Source of the DNA: Russula earlei
Lineage: Eukaryota; Basidiomycota; Agaricomycetes; Russulales; Russulaceae
Assembly (NCBI GenBank): GCA_025769875.1
Contig: JAGFNK010000049.1
Location: forward strand, 62,001-126,000
Length of the DNA: 64,000 nt
Direction: 5' to 3'
The translations under genes and the position numbers were made by a program. Position 1 is the first letter of the stretch, and every line of letters begins with the position of its first letter. The notes under the pieces were generated by a model. That model was not told the DNA's origin and did not search any database. It worked only from the letters and a program-made list of their open reading frames with translations. Below, piece after piece: positions 1 through 12,500 of this stretch.

Positions 1-3000
1 TCGTTGATGACGGTCAGATGGGGATGGCGTTGGCCAGAACGGCGCCCGCCTGAGCAAGAGACGAGGCGTAAAGTCGGTGGGTGGGGGGGCCGGGCAAGAA
101 GGTTTAGAGTTCCAAGAGGGGTCACCATCGTCGATGCGTACCGTACCGTACCGTACGTGAAGAAGGTGGCGAAGTGCTCGAAACGCAGCAATATGCCACG
201 TGGATGGCGACGTTCCACGGTCAGTCACAGTCGGCCAGTGGTTCCTGCAACGCAACGAACGTCACTTGTTATAGCAACGCTGCCATAAGTGCGTGGCCGC
301 GGTGGCCCGTTCTGGTTTCTGGCGCCAGGAGGCAAAGCCCTTGTGACACCGATTTGTGCCGATGTCCAGTCCAGATCATCTTTGACGCACACAGAACATT
401 CTTCAGCCCACGTGGGCAGCCTTCTCCAACTTGACTCGGTGTGCGCGGGTACGGACGTGAGAACGCGCAGCGAACAGGGCCCGCACCTCTCGGTCTCGGA
501 AGCCGCGGATGGAGGAGGATATCTCTTTCTGGAAATCGCAGAACGTGTTGAGGCGACAACTAAAAAGGCAGTGACAAGCTCAAAAAAAAAAAAAAAAAAA
601 AAAGGAAGAAAAGAAAAGACTCGGATGGAAGGGGCCCACTGGCACGCGCCCTGTGCTCAAGTTTGGATCATCGAGCAGCTGCCAGGAAAAGGAAAAGGTC
701 GCGGTTCCGCCCTTCTCATTCGCGGCGTGCGATGGCGAGGAAGGCCGAAGGGGGTGGGGGGACTCGTGAGTCCCTGGGGGGCTCGGGTGGACGGAAGCAC
801 ACGCCGTGAATTGCGTCCGAGGTGGTAGGAAAGGAAGAAACGCGTGACGCGTCGTCCCGTACCCTGTGGGTATTATTGGACTTCAACGAACGCCAGGGGC
901 CTGGACGTCCACATGGGTTTTGGGGTCATTTCCGTCGTACCAACGGTGAATTGAAGAGGGGTGGCGTGATGGACCGAGAAAGCAGGGACCCCACTTGGTG
1001 TGGACGACGCGGGACGGACGGTGACGGTTTTGGACGTGCGAATCGTTATAATGTCCGATGTGCGAGGAAATTTACTCACTCACGGGACGCGAGTGCGAGG
1101 TGCGACGGCGGGATGGATATTATTGCGCGTCGGCGAGGCGATGCGGACTATCAAAAGGAGGACCCCCCACGGACGGTGATGATCGTTATCAATGGTCATC
1201 CATCACGCTTATAATGTTCTCGGCGCTGATTGGATCGTTGGTTCATGTTCCGGGCGGGCCTCCATACAGTTCTCTCTCGGCTTCCCGTTCCTTTCCATAC
1301 CAGTGCTGGTTGCAAACTACCAAGCGTGGCGCAACGGTGGCGGCCAACATGGGCCGATTGAACCAGCCCCGTTCCTGGTCGTTAAGACGCGATCCTGAAT
1401 GGGGACGCTCTGATTAGCGTGGTAGAATATCTTGAGACTCCCACGTCCTGTGAAGGTCGCTTGCGTTCTGATGGATGGTATTGTAGTGTTGTAGCATGTA
1501 ACGTACGTACATCGCGCGCCCATGGCACGAGCGAGCGCGGCGCAGCACAGCCAGCGTGATTGGCATATGCGGCGCAAATCGAAGCTTCGAATCTCAGGGT
1601 ATCACGGTGTTCTCTCCGATTGACACGACTTCGCACGAGTCTAAATCAATGTTCGTCGGGAGCCCAGTTCTGATACGGACGACAGGAAACTGTTTCGAGC
1701 GACCGCTTCCACTTTCCGAACAGCGGTGGGTGTCATGGGTCTCTCAATGTGCTTGCGCACAGGCACAGGCCTGGCATGTGGTGCCGACTCGGATGTCGGT
1801 ATGGCGACGTTTATGTCGGACTATCGGGGCTGTTGTCCATCGTACACTCGATTTGCCAATGTCTCTCGGTCGCGAGTCTCTCCTCTGGTCCAGACCGCTG
1901 GACGATTTGACCTGTCAGAGCGCACCATCGATCCAGCCTTCTGCATAAAAGCTATTTGTTTATGAGACCACATCCAGGCTTGCTTGCCAGTGACTTCATG
2001 GACAAATGGACTTGTCGTGTCGCGTGCATGATGTCAAACTGAATGCGGAGTTTGCATCAGTGATCGTGTCCAACTCAGATAGTGTGACCTGCCATCATGA
2101 AACTTGGTGTCAAAATGACCATGATGTCAATTATCAGGCAACTTATTCGACCCTTGTGGGACTTGTTCACAGGTAATCTACGTGATGACCCTAAGCAAAC
2201 ATCTCCGGCGGAGGTAGTTTGCGACTTTACCTAGGCATAGTCACACCTCAAGTAGACCATCGTGGCGACCACACAAAGGTGCACCGTGCGCCAACGGAGG
2301 AATTGCCTATCATAGTGCACGCCTAGTTTCATCGTCTTTCAGCAGTGATATCCGCCATCAAACAACCCTCTACCGTCCATACTTTTTTATTGTATGCAGT
2401 GAGCCCGCCAAACAATTTGGAATTGGCCAAGGTAGAGCCCGGTAGACTGAGCGTGGTCTCGGGTAATGAGGGTGCAAGGCCCATATCTCTTGGAACGCGA
2501 CCTGTGCCTTGTGCAAAGGAAATTTTTGCTATGCATTCCCAGTGCAAACTGGGTCAGGATATGATGGCAGTAGTGGGGTCAGGTGATAGCCGGAAAACTA
2601 TGTGCTCGGTTGCGCTTAGAGAGTATACAAGGTACATCACGGAAATTGGCATTGCCAGTATCACAAGATGCCAACAGCCGAAATCTACAGAGTAGCTGGT
2701 TTCCAGGAGCCTGTATGACGGGACCGAAATTGTAGCATTGTCTATCGAAGGAACCGGGATTGCCTTTGATTCGCGAGTCGGTGCTTTCGCTGGAAACTCG
2801 AACGGGATGCTGCGATGTTCCAATCTCGTAGTACATTCCTGACATGGTTACATGCAGATGAAATCATGGCTCAGAGTGTCCTACCAATCCGCGTCATGTC
2901 GACAAGGCCACAAGGAAGAGTGAAAACGCGAATATCGTTGCCCATAGAACAACCGAGATGGCTCTCACTCAGTGTATCCACAGGGCTCATGTGACCGGTG

Positions 3001-3959
3001 ACCAGTGACAGGTGACGCGCTGAACCCCTCCAAACTTAAGCTTAAACCACTTGCGATCACGGTCTTTATACGGGGCAGCATCTAGCAAACGTCCTGTGCT
3101 TTTAAGCGTCACGATTTGAGCTGTCGTCGTCAGTGCGCCAATACCCCCTGTTCGTTCCTAAGGGATCAGAAAATAACCGCAAAACCCTTCTTTCGGCCGA
3201 CCCATCGGTATCTCCTCACGATGGCCCTCGTCGCCGCTGACGTGTAAACCGACGTGGCAGACAGACCCCGAGTGGCCTGCGTCGAACGTAATGTACATGT
3301 ACAACTTGAAATGCCTTAACCTTTTACTCCAGTCTGCTGGCGCAGCGCAATGCTGCATTCTCTTGAATAAGCATTTCTCTTCTTCGATAATGCTGTACTG
3401 AACAGCTACGTCGCAATGTCCAGACTTTGGACATTCTGTGACGTGACTTACTACACGTCTTCATACAGCAGCGCCATCGACGCACCGGCTGGTTGCACGA
3501 ATTAAATCCCTCTTTGACGGTCCAACCGCCAAGCCATTTTTATCCGTTTGCGCCCCGGCCTAGATGTGCCCAATGCTAGCAACGTGTGTTTCTTCAGTGG
3601 CACCAGAGGTGAGTACGTCAATGCGTCGAGCGAACGGTAAGACTGGATAGCAGGTTGCAGCGCCAGCGCCAAAACCGGGGATGTTCCGAAGTCATCAAGC
3701 CATCTTCCCCCGCCAACGCCCAAATTAACACCGACATGGCTGATGCGGTTATTACAGATTTATCGGCCGACTGAGGGACCCCTGTTACTCCCCTTATTCA
3801 CTCCCGTCACACGCCGACCGCACATGTACCGTGTTCTCGGTTCTTTTGTTCGGTTTGAAAGCACGGTGTTTGCGTTCCATTAATTATGGAGATGGTCATA
3901 TCTTACCCTAGCCAGGATCAGCATTACATCCCCCCCTCCCCTCTTCTACATAGTCAGGG
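1..3959. other. gene-poor stretch, no supported gene
   Basis: I recognise no protein family in any frame here. The longest open frames are short, low in complexity or mutually overlapping, and lack a convincing chain of exons. The stretch has a poly-A run at 582-603 and a short GTACC reiteration near 136-160. It may be intergenic DNA, a decayed element or part of a non-coding transcript. Confidence 0.5.
582..603. repeat. poly-A run of 22
   Basis: An uninterrupted run of A follows GCTC and precedes GGAAGAAAAGAAAAG. It could be the A-tail of an old retroposed copy or simple homopolymer expansion. I saw no target-site duplication or recognisable retroposon body beside it. Confidence 0.8.
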
Positions 3960-5442
3960 ATGTCCAACCCGGCCTCCCTTCTTCCGCTGTTACCACTCGC
4001 GATTAAGAATGTCCATCTAATAAACGCAGAGCGTTACATCTCTGGTGAGCCCATGCCCTTTCCGCCTCACTCTCCTTATCAAGTGCTCAAACGTGCTTGC
4101 CAGCTGTCGCATTGGCCATGCTTGTATATGACTACATGCTCACATTCGATGATGAGGTTCGGTACATCTGGAGACGACCTGTATCGAGCGTCAAGATACT
4201 CTACGTGATTTTGCGATATGGCGTGGCCGTTACGCAAATAGTCTATTTTCAAGGTGGGTGCTCTAGAGCATGTCCGTCAAACAACATTTATAGGACAAAA
4301 ATAGCTCTCAGCGGGTTAACAACACATATGTCTCATAACGTACGTATCCAGCCTATGCATATGTCCCTAAGCCGAGCCTTAATCGTCCCCAGCTGTAGCG
4401 TTATAACTACAATCTGTGATGGCCAAGGACTGACACTGGTGCCCAGTTGTGTTGGGGCTATGCTCGTCGTCGCAATAGCGGGGTCCATGGCACTTGTCCT
4501 TGCAAACTGTAAGAACTGGGATTGGTGGCTGAGCTGACCGAACGCTGACCAGAGCAGATATCATGCTCATAAGAGTGTATACTCTATGGGATCACCGAAA
4601 AAGGATGTTGCAGACATTACACGTTGCCTACTTCATCTCTGTTTGCTCTACGATTGCCTTCGTGGCAGCGAGCATCGTGCAACTTCTGCGTCAGTCTTCG
4701 GAACGACGTACTAGCTATCAGTCCAGCTAACTGTTTCGTCAGCTCATATGGTTTATGACCCGTTTATCTTCCGCATGTGTCTCATAGCTGGAAGGACCCC
4801 GTACTGGATAGGAATATGGCTGTCTCAGGTGCGCATTAACCGGCCTTCCCCTTAAACACGACAGCGACGTCGTCATGAAGGCGCTATTTGATGTATTTTT
4901 ATTCATTTTGACAATATTTAACGCTGCGAGCCGGCCCCGGAGAGCCAATGTCAAGATCATCACGGACCTGCGCCGCGATGGCTGTTTATTCTACTTGGTA
5001 AGTGATTGCTGATGCCTTTGTGACAAGCAGCGGTTAACATATCGTCAAGGGGTTATTCTGTGAGCCTTACGTCCGTGCTTAACACAACTGTGTTCTGAAA
5101 TCAACTTGCGCAAACCAAAGTCGGACGCTTTCTGAACATTGCCCTAAGTATACCCTCCGATGTATGTGTTGCGTCTTTCTTTGACTTGAGATAGAATATC
5201 TCATTGAGTGCCTAATGCAGAAAGAATACTACCTCATCGCCGTCCCGTATGTCTCGTACTCACCTATTAATGTATAAACTTTCCCCTGATCTGTTCACAG
5301 GTTCGTACTCTCCTTAACCACGGTCACCGTGACGAGACTTGTCTTGCGTGTTGAGCGCTTATTAGTGACCCGAGGGGGGAGTCGAGACATACGCCCAACA
5401 GACTGGGTGTTTAATTCTTACGAATTGCAGACATCATACTGA
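3960..5442 (+). CDS. DUF6533-type integral membrane protein
   Basis: This is a multi-exon gene for a predicted multi-pass membrane protein of the agaricomycete DUF6533 class; its function is unknown. Exon 1 (MSNPASLLPLLPLAIKNV..) ends at a GTGAGC donor after 4044 and joins at 4104. This restores the family signature LVYDYMLTFDDEVRYIW followed by a hydrophobic helix. Later exons give IMLIRVYTLWDHRKR plus a helix, FDVFLFILTIF, LRRDGCLFYL and a last exon with FVLSLTTVTVTRLVLRV. The stop TGA is at 5440-5442. The order of DDE motif, 'R.Y.LW..' helix and 'RDG..Y' helix matches what I know of the family. The middle (about 4294-4550) does not give one clean frame, so an exon there is unresolved or damaged. 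Confidence 0.65.
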
Positions 5443-6684
5443 TTTCTACATCCATTCGCACGGTGTGTCATTGTATATCTACGAGTTGAAATTGACCAAG
5501 GAATAGAATTACATGTTACAATTCGAGTCTATGCAGACTGTGGCAATTCTTATTTAGGGAGGCAGCGGATATCATATGTATATTTTTCTTGCACATGGCT
5601 GGACATGCATGAAGCCTCGAAGACTGCAGTTGCATTTGCGGCAGTCTGCACTGCCAGCGACTCACTGTTCCCGGCACCGAAGGACAAATCCACAAAGGCA
5701 TCCACCAGACGAGTATTCGGGTGTGTGAGTCTTTGTACCGCAGTGGGAATATGGACCCCCGGGACTGTTGCTGCACACGTGGGTGGAAGGACACGGGTAT
5801 CCACGGCCGGGTGACGATTGAGACGCTGTCCCGGAAATTTTGCTTTTAGGGGTCACCTAAAGGGATATCGTCGGAGAGAGGACGCGGCTCGTGTGAGACT
5901 GGTGAATGTTAGAAGCAGAAGGAAAGCGCCACCATGCATCAAGCTTGATTTATTTTGTTGATGTCGTAATTCGTCCTCGCTTCGAGGCAACTTGATGGTT
6001 TGGTCTGGGGAATCGGTTGCTACGGTTCGTATAGGCTCATCGCCGGTCAGTCGCTGTTCCTTTCCTCCTTCGCCTCGGGCCACAGTAGTTTGTAGAACGA
6101 TGATCATGATCGTTCTCCGCGGACGAGCAGGGCGAGCGCCACCGCGGCATTGGCCTTTCTTACGTTACGTTACATTCACATCATTCTTTGTGCGGTCCCC
6201 TCTCGTCTCGAGGGCGAGTCGGGCGAGTCGGAACTTTGACCCTGCAACACCGTCAATGGCTTTAGCTCGCTTCGTTCTGGCTGATTGAAACATACTGATG
6301 TGCCAGTTAATATCACATCGATCCACACGGGTGAGCGCCGGAGACTGACTAAAGCGGCCAGTCATCTATCCATGATGATGCCAAAGACCAAACCAATCAA
6401 AGTCTGCCATGTGCATGTGCGCTGCGTACTGTGGTGCTCAGCCCTTTCCGGTCAGAAGGGTCGCTGGGCTATGCCATGCTGTCTTGTTTGTCCCAGACCT
6501 TCTTTTTCCCAGCATCTCGGTGCACCGCACCTCTGGCCATAATATCTACAGCCTGCTCGACCCGTAGCCCACTCACTATCCCCCCTTCCTTGCCGTAACC
6601 ATCTTGTCCCTCAACGACCTGTGACTGCCGCCGTTTCACCTTTCCTGGGCCAACCTCTAGCAAACTTCCTTGGCCAGCCCAGAG
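5443..6684. other. intergenic, nothing recognised
   Basis: This is the spacer between two plus-strand genes. It contains short overlapping open frames on both strands without family resemblance, and a small TTACG reiteration near 6160. The last few hundred bases presumably hold the promoter and leader of the MFS transporter gene. No TATA box stood out. Confidence 0.5.
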
Positions 6685-8936
6685 ATGGCCTCCTCGACAA
6701 CCCCTTCCACTTCCGAGGACAAGTCGACGCCAAGTCTCTCTCCACAAGGCGTGCCGAAGGATTGGAAGTTCTGGTGTATCATCTTCTCCCTCGCTCTCTC
6801 TGTCCTCCTCACCGCCGTAGAATTCGTGAGTCGTCCCTCCATATTCACGCTTACCCGCCGACTGTCGAGGGGGAACGTGGGATCTAAAATCTTGCCGCGT
6901 TGTAGACGGGGATTGGGGCTGCGCTGCCAACCATCATCCGTGACCTGAAGGGCCAGCAGTTCATCTGGGTCGGTTCTGCGTATGCGTTGGGCTCGACGGC
7001 TCTTGTACCTCTTTGTGGAGGGCTGACACAGGTGCGACTATGAACGTTTGGAGAACGCGGCACACGTAACTGTTCGCATCGCATCCAGATAATTGGACGG
7101 CGGCCGATCATGTTATCGGCGCTTCTCCTCTTCGCCCTGGGAAGCACCATCTCAGGAGCCGCATCAAGCATGAATATGCTCATTGGTGGAAGGGGTTCGT
7201 CTTGTCCCCTTCAGATAGCCGTGCGCCTGTTCCAACTGTAGCCCAATAGCGGTACAGGGGTTGGGAGCTGGGGCGATTACTTCCTCGGTGCAAATTATGC
7301 TGTCTGACCTGGTCACGCTTCGCGAGCGTGGCACGTTCAGCGGTCTTATGGCACTGTGTGTTGTCCTTTCTCCGTTTGTGTCTGGATGCCTGTTGACCAT
7401 AGTAGCTCTTGGGCAGTTGGCGGTGGTGTCGGTCCAGTCATCGGAGGTTCATTGGCTCAGAACGGGAAATGGTATGTCCACGGTTTGTAGGCCCACCCGC
7501 CAGTTCTCATGTCGTCACGTATATCCCCAGGAGATGGCTGTTTTGTATGTGTGATTCGAATGGCAATGCCGTCAGTGCCCTGAACAAGCCATACAGATCT
7601 CAACCTCCCAATCTGTGCTTTCAATGCTACCCTGGTCATGCTTTTCCTACGTCTCAAGACTCCACCCGCAACCCTGAAAGAGAAGCTCGAAAAAATGGAT
7701 ATCATGTAGGCGTTTGCATATTTGCAGTTTCCAAGTCTCACTTCCTATTGTAGAGGGAATGTCCTCGTCACAGGGTCCACTACATCTGTCGTAATTGGGC
7801 TGACGTGGGGTGGTATAACGTACCCATGGTCGTCAGCCCACGTCCTTTCACCGTTGGTTATCGGTCTCGTAGGACTGTGCGTTTTCATAATCTACGAGAT
7901 AAACCTCTGTAAACCGCCAGTCGTGAGTCTTTTCACAGGCGCAATACGATCGTTATCATTGAATCTGACATACCATTCAAGGTCCCCATCGTATTGCGCT
8001 TAAATTGGACGGCTGCCAGTGGTTATCTCCAAAATTTCGTAATGGCTGTAGTGCTGGCGACTTTAAGTTGTACGTAAGGGCCTTGATTAGAGGAGCGGAG
8101 CACTCGTAGTCTGACACACGCTGCTAGATTGGTACGCGGTCTTCTTCGAAGCATGCAAGGACAAATCACCCTCCGGAGCCGGCGTTGACCTTTTCGGGCT
8201 GTCGTACAGCATCAGCCTCATCGCAGTCGTGGCGGGAGTCGCCGTTAAGAAGACCGGCAAATACGTGATCCCGACATTCGTCGGCTGGGTCCTCACCGTC
8301 GTGGGCGCTGGTTTGTTGACGACGCTGCGCGCGAACAGCACGCTTGCCAAGTCGGTCGGCTTCCAGCTTGTCATCGGCGGCGGGGTCGGCATCATCTACG
8401 TCGTCACCCTCTTCCCCATCCTGGCATCCATTCCGATCACGCAGACCGCCCCCGCGATGGCCTTGTACGTCTTCTCGCGCAACTTTGGCTATGTGAGCCC
8501 CTCTCTCCCCTCCCCACCCCTGTCCGCCCGATAAAGATCGTGCTGACGGTGACGCCGTCGAACGTAGATCTGGGGCGTCACCGCGGGCGGCGCGATCCTG
8601 CAAAACGAGCTGAAGAGAAAGCTTCCCGCCTCGTTCCTCGCGCAGTTCCCCCAGGGCGTCGAGATCGCGTTCGCGACGATCCCCGTCATTCCGAATCTGG
8701 GGGAGCCGCTCAAAGACCAGGTGCGGAACACCTTTGGCGAGGCCCTCAAGGTCGTGTGGCAGGTCACGCTCGGCATCGCGCTTGCGGGGTTCCTCTGCAG
8801 TCTGGGCATGCGGCAGCTGCAACTCCACACGACGATCGATGAGGACTGGGGCAGGAAGGACCTGCTGGCCGTCAGGGCGTCGGTACCTCCCGACCCAGAG
8901 CTACTAGAGCAGACGATAAGCACGAAAGAAGCGTGA
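6685..8936 (+). CDS. MFS transporter, DHA2-like multidrug/toxin efflux type
   Basis: This is a plasma- or vacuolar-membrane major facilitator predicted to export small molecules by proton antiport. The ATG at 6685 begins a short hydrophilic N-terminus, then WKFWCIIFSLALSVLL (TM1). Joined exons give TGIGAALPTIIRDL, FIWVGSAYALGSTALVPL and the loop motif GRRP. They continue with GLGAGAI (DHA2 motif-C region), SSWAVGGGVGPVIGG and WRWLFYLNLPICAF, then the second bundle up to MALYVFSRNFGYIWGVTAGG. The C-terminal tail ends at TGA 8934-8936. About ten introns splice in frame with good GT-AG signals, for example CT^GTGTGT into TAGCTC near 7356-7401, so the gene looks intact. The FIWVGSAY and WRW.FY.N motifs are typical of 14-TM DHA2 transporters. 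The substrate cannot be told from sequence. It converges on MED12. Confidence 0.88.
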
Positions 8937-9541
8937 GCGGGGACGTCGTACGTGATTCGGCTCCGCAGTAGTATCGCCTGCCAGTGCCCATTCTTTATGA
9001 TACCCTGTAATTGATTGTATACTCGACCTCGCTTATCTGTTATCTGTGTAACTCGGAGATGGGTCTCGCATCTTCCTCGCCGTTGTACTAGGACTTTATT
9101 AGTGTTCTTCCCATGCCGCTCACGATAGCCATGCTCGCTCGCGGTACATGGTGGGAATCGCCCAAACGCTCATAACGATTCAGCACCCGCCTCGTTTCTA
9201 CATCTCATCTGTCCTTTCCTTGGAAGGCTCTGTGACCGCCGATGGCTATGCGTTTGCGGGCAGGTGAAACACGTAGCAAGTGCGAGCCTGACGGTGAGGG
9301 TGACTCAGGCTGCCTGAGTCACCCTCACCGTTTCGAACTCGCTTCCAGTCTGACGTCCAACCGTCCAACGGTGAAAAGGAAGTTGTTTGCAATACTGGCA
9401 GGTGATTACGATATCGTTGCTGAATACCCAAAATGCTGCTACAGGAATGGATGCTACTCTATGTGGTATCGTACATGAAAAGCGGATTAGGAGCCGAGCT
9501 GAGGTATGAGTTATGCTACATACAAACGAGCATCGTTTGAG
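8937..9541. other. convergent spacer between MFS transporter and MED12
   Basis: This holds the 3' ends of two converging genes. It contains a strong palindrome, described separately, and no recognisable coding sequence. Confidence 0.6.
9283..9341. repeat. perfect 20-bp-arm palindrome with imperfect outer arms
   Basis: Arms 9291-9310 and 9312-9331 are exact reverse complements separated by one T. Outside them GCGAG (9283-9287) pairs with CTCGC (9337-9341), giving an imperfect palindrome of about 59 bp. It lies between two converging genes. RNA from either strand would fold into a very stable hairpin. It could be a foldback remnant or a 3'-end structure. Confidence 0.85.
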
Positions 9542-12500
9542 TTACGTGGGGAAAGGCGTAGATTGCAGAACGACGGCTCTTTGGATGAATCTCCAATAAT
9601 GCGAAGGCCAGGGGCTTTCTACAAGTTGGACCCTTTTTTCCTGCCTCGCGGCTTGACAGACGCAGCCTTGCCAGTGGCCTTTACTTTTGCCTTCTTCGAC
9701 GCAGGGCGTTTCAATGATCTCGATATCAGAATCCAGGCTGATGGTCGAGGCTTTGCGCTTGCCCAGCTGTCTGCTGCCGACCGATGATCGTTCCATGTCG
9801 GGCGGTTCATCCGATCTTGACGCTGACCCACGCGTGTGTGACTGCTGCGTTGGGCTCTGTAGTCGCGACGATGTGGCGGATTGGCGAGACCATTCTGGGG
9901 ACGCGGGCGACATGCCTCTGCGCGCGGCTGCGATCGCGTGAAGGACCCCGGTGTCTTCGTCCTCGCGCCGCACGGAGCTCTCGTCCGTGAGTGCAATCCG
10001 CGTCTCTGCCCAGTCGCGCGCGAAAACGCTCTCGCCGCAGAGTCCGTCGTGGAAACCGCGCGGGTTTTTTTCCGAGCGCACGCTGTCGCCTGTCGCCCGC
10101 GCAGCGAAAAGTTCTAGAGAAAGCGACGCATTGTTGCGAATACCGCCTTCGGCGGGTGCGTCCGCAGGCGCATTATCTCCCAAGCTCTCAACCCACTCCC
10201 ATGGTCGGTTCATGACTGGAAGTCCAGGAAGGGTCTGTCCCGAGGAATCGAGAGAAGCGTACTCCAAGTCAGCTACGCCCTCATGAGGGGGTGGATATGG
10301 AAGAAGACAGCGAAGCTGCTGTCGGTACTCGGCCGGCATATCAACAGGAAGGTCGGCCAAATGGATTTGGGGGTAATTGCGAAAGATATCCATTGGATTG
10401 GCCTTGGTGTCAGTGGCAAGCTCTGCCAGAAGTTGGTGAGATAAGGGCGGGTACAGGACTTGGACCATCGTGCTTACCATCGACAAGATACATGTAAGTA
10501 TCGAGAAAGAGTGGGAATGCAGCGGGATTGAGATGGTCGCCAGCACCGTAAGCCTGGTCATTTTCAGGACAGGACAAATATCTCTTCCAAAATGATTGGA
10601 GCTTACCAGAACCAAGTTGAAAATGGACTTGCATAGCTTCTCGCTAAGAGATCGTGCTTTGGTTGTCCAGACACCGCGGAAGGCCATGTTGAACTGCAGA
10701 AGGCGTGCCATGAGCACTGCGCCTTGCGTCGCTTGGTCTGGAGGCACATCTGATTCTGGCGTAGGTTGAGTAAGAATTGTCTCAAAGGCTTGGATCTTGT
10801 TTGCAAGTGCTACAATGAAGCCATCCTGTGCCACCGAGTCGACCACCGGCAGTGCAGTCTGGTCGTCTCTGGCAAGCTCGACGACATGGGCGAGCAAGCG
10901 AAGCTGCTCACTCGCCACGTCGAGAATCTCTTGCACGCCTTGGCAGGTCAGCGGTGTATTCACACCCTCGAGGATATTGGCGATGCAAGTGAACCCTGTA
11001 TTCACAAACTATACCCAAGTAAGCTCAATGGTATTTGAATCGTGATCAAGAGGATACCTTGCACGCGATAGTCGGTCCAACGCCACGGGCCATCTCAGCA
11101 ACAAAGTCAGCCTCCTCGGTGGACATATGATGGTGCATGAATTTAGCGATTAGGCGGTCGACCTTGGTGTTCCTGTTAGGCGTGCCGAAGGCTAGGCGCT
11201 CTCCCATTTGTTTCAGAGAGAACTGCACTTCGATTGTAGTCGCTGCCAACTTCCAAGGGCTCAGCAGCGCAGATGTGTCGAGCCATTCCGAAGATCCGAT
11301 CGTTGCCGTGTCTGCCGCGTTTAATCAGTAAGGTGCGTGGTATTGGATATCTAGTCGTACCTGTACGTGTGACGTTGAGAATAAGTCGCAATGCATCCAT
11401 CAGTGGTTCTACGAGGCTTTCGTCCAGCGCAGTCATATTGCAGAGATTTATCGAAAGCATCGCGCACAGCATTGAGGTCCCGATATATCCCTTGACGAAA
11501 CTCAACGGAACCGCACACCGCGTCGCGAAGTGCAACCGCACGAGTGCGTAGCTCGGGAGGTACATGTGATGCGTGTTCGAGGAACACGAGCGTGGGAATG
11601 GCACCGACGAGAAGGGAGAGGTGTGGAGCGCAAAAAACGTCCTTGGCGTCGCACCCGCACGCGCTGCAGTTCCACGATGTCACTGCCCCAATCTTCTTCG
11701 CCAGAAAGCACGAGGCGCGCAAAGATGTCATGGGCAGCGCGGAGGTATACCTCACATCCTGTTGTGCCCGATGAAAGGGCATGACTCCATAAAGGATAGA
11801 CCAAACCCTTCAAGATCGTAGTAGTCGCAAGCACTCCGTGAATGACGAGGTGCAGCAGGGTGTGTGTGAGGTTCGTCCAAGCCACGCTGTCGATCGAGAT
11901 AAGCTCCGCTTTTCCGGTTTCTTGAAACCACCGGGCGACATGCTCATCAAGTCCATCGGGGAGGTGCTGATCTATGTGAAGCAAAAAGCTAGCATAGCGT
12001 TCACGAGGGGCTTCCGCGTTGACCAGGACGCGAAGCGCAGCAAACGTGTTGTCCCAGATGCTCCACGCCCAGTCTGGCGATTTGTGATAGTGGAACCAGA
12101 GGCTGTTGGCAAGGATATAAGCTGCATCACGTTGTGTATCATTCGAGAGCATGAGTATTTCGGGGATTTTCTTGGGACATGGTCCTGTCTCACTACCTGA
12201 GGGACGTAGGGCCTTGATAATTGCATGTCAAACAACAAAGGGTAGAATTAGAGACGCAGTGACCAACCTGGGCATAACTAGTGATCTCCACCTCAACGTT
12301 CTTGCGAGCTGAAACCTCAAGATAACGACCAGAATCGATTTCCAACAAAAGCCCCAGCAAAGCACGGCAGGGTATACCTCGACTTTTGCATGCCTGATTA
12401 GCAGCATAGAGTGCAGATGTGATGTCTCGCAGTACGCCCATTCCCGCCCAGATGGGGGAATAACGGCGTAGCATTTCTACAACAATTGTCAGGCATTCCG

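Noticed and set aside
289..1214. Two long plus-strand frames in the first 1.2 kb
   Set aside because: The first reads through the poly-A run as poly-lysine, and neither shows motifs, conserved blocks or plausible exon structure.
8166..8828. 220-codon open frame antisense to the MFS transporter
   Set aside because: It mirrors the GC-rich coding exon of the transporter, is rich in Arg/Glu/Asp low-complexity sequence, and the sense strand has clear family motifs and splice sites.
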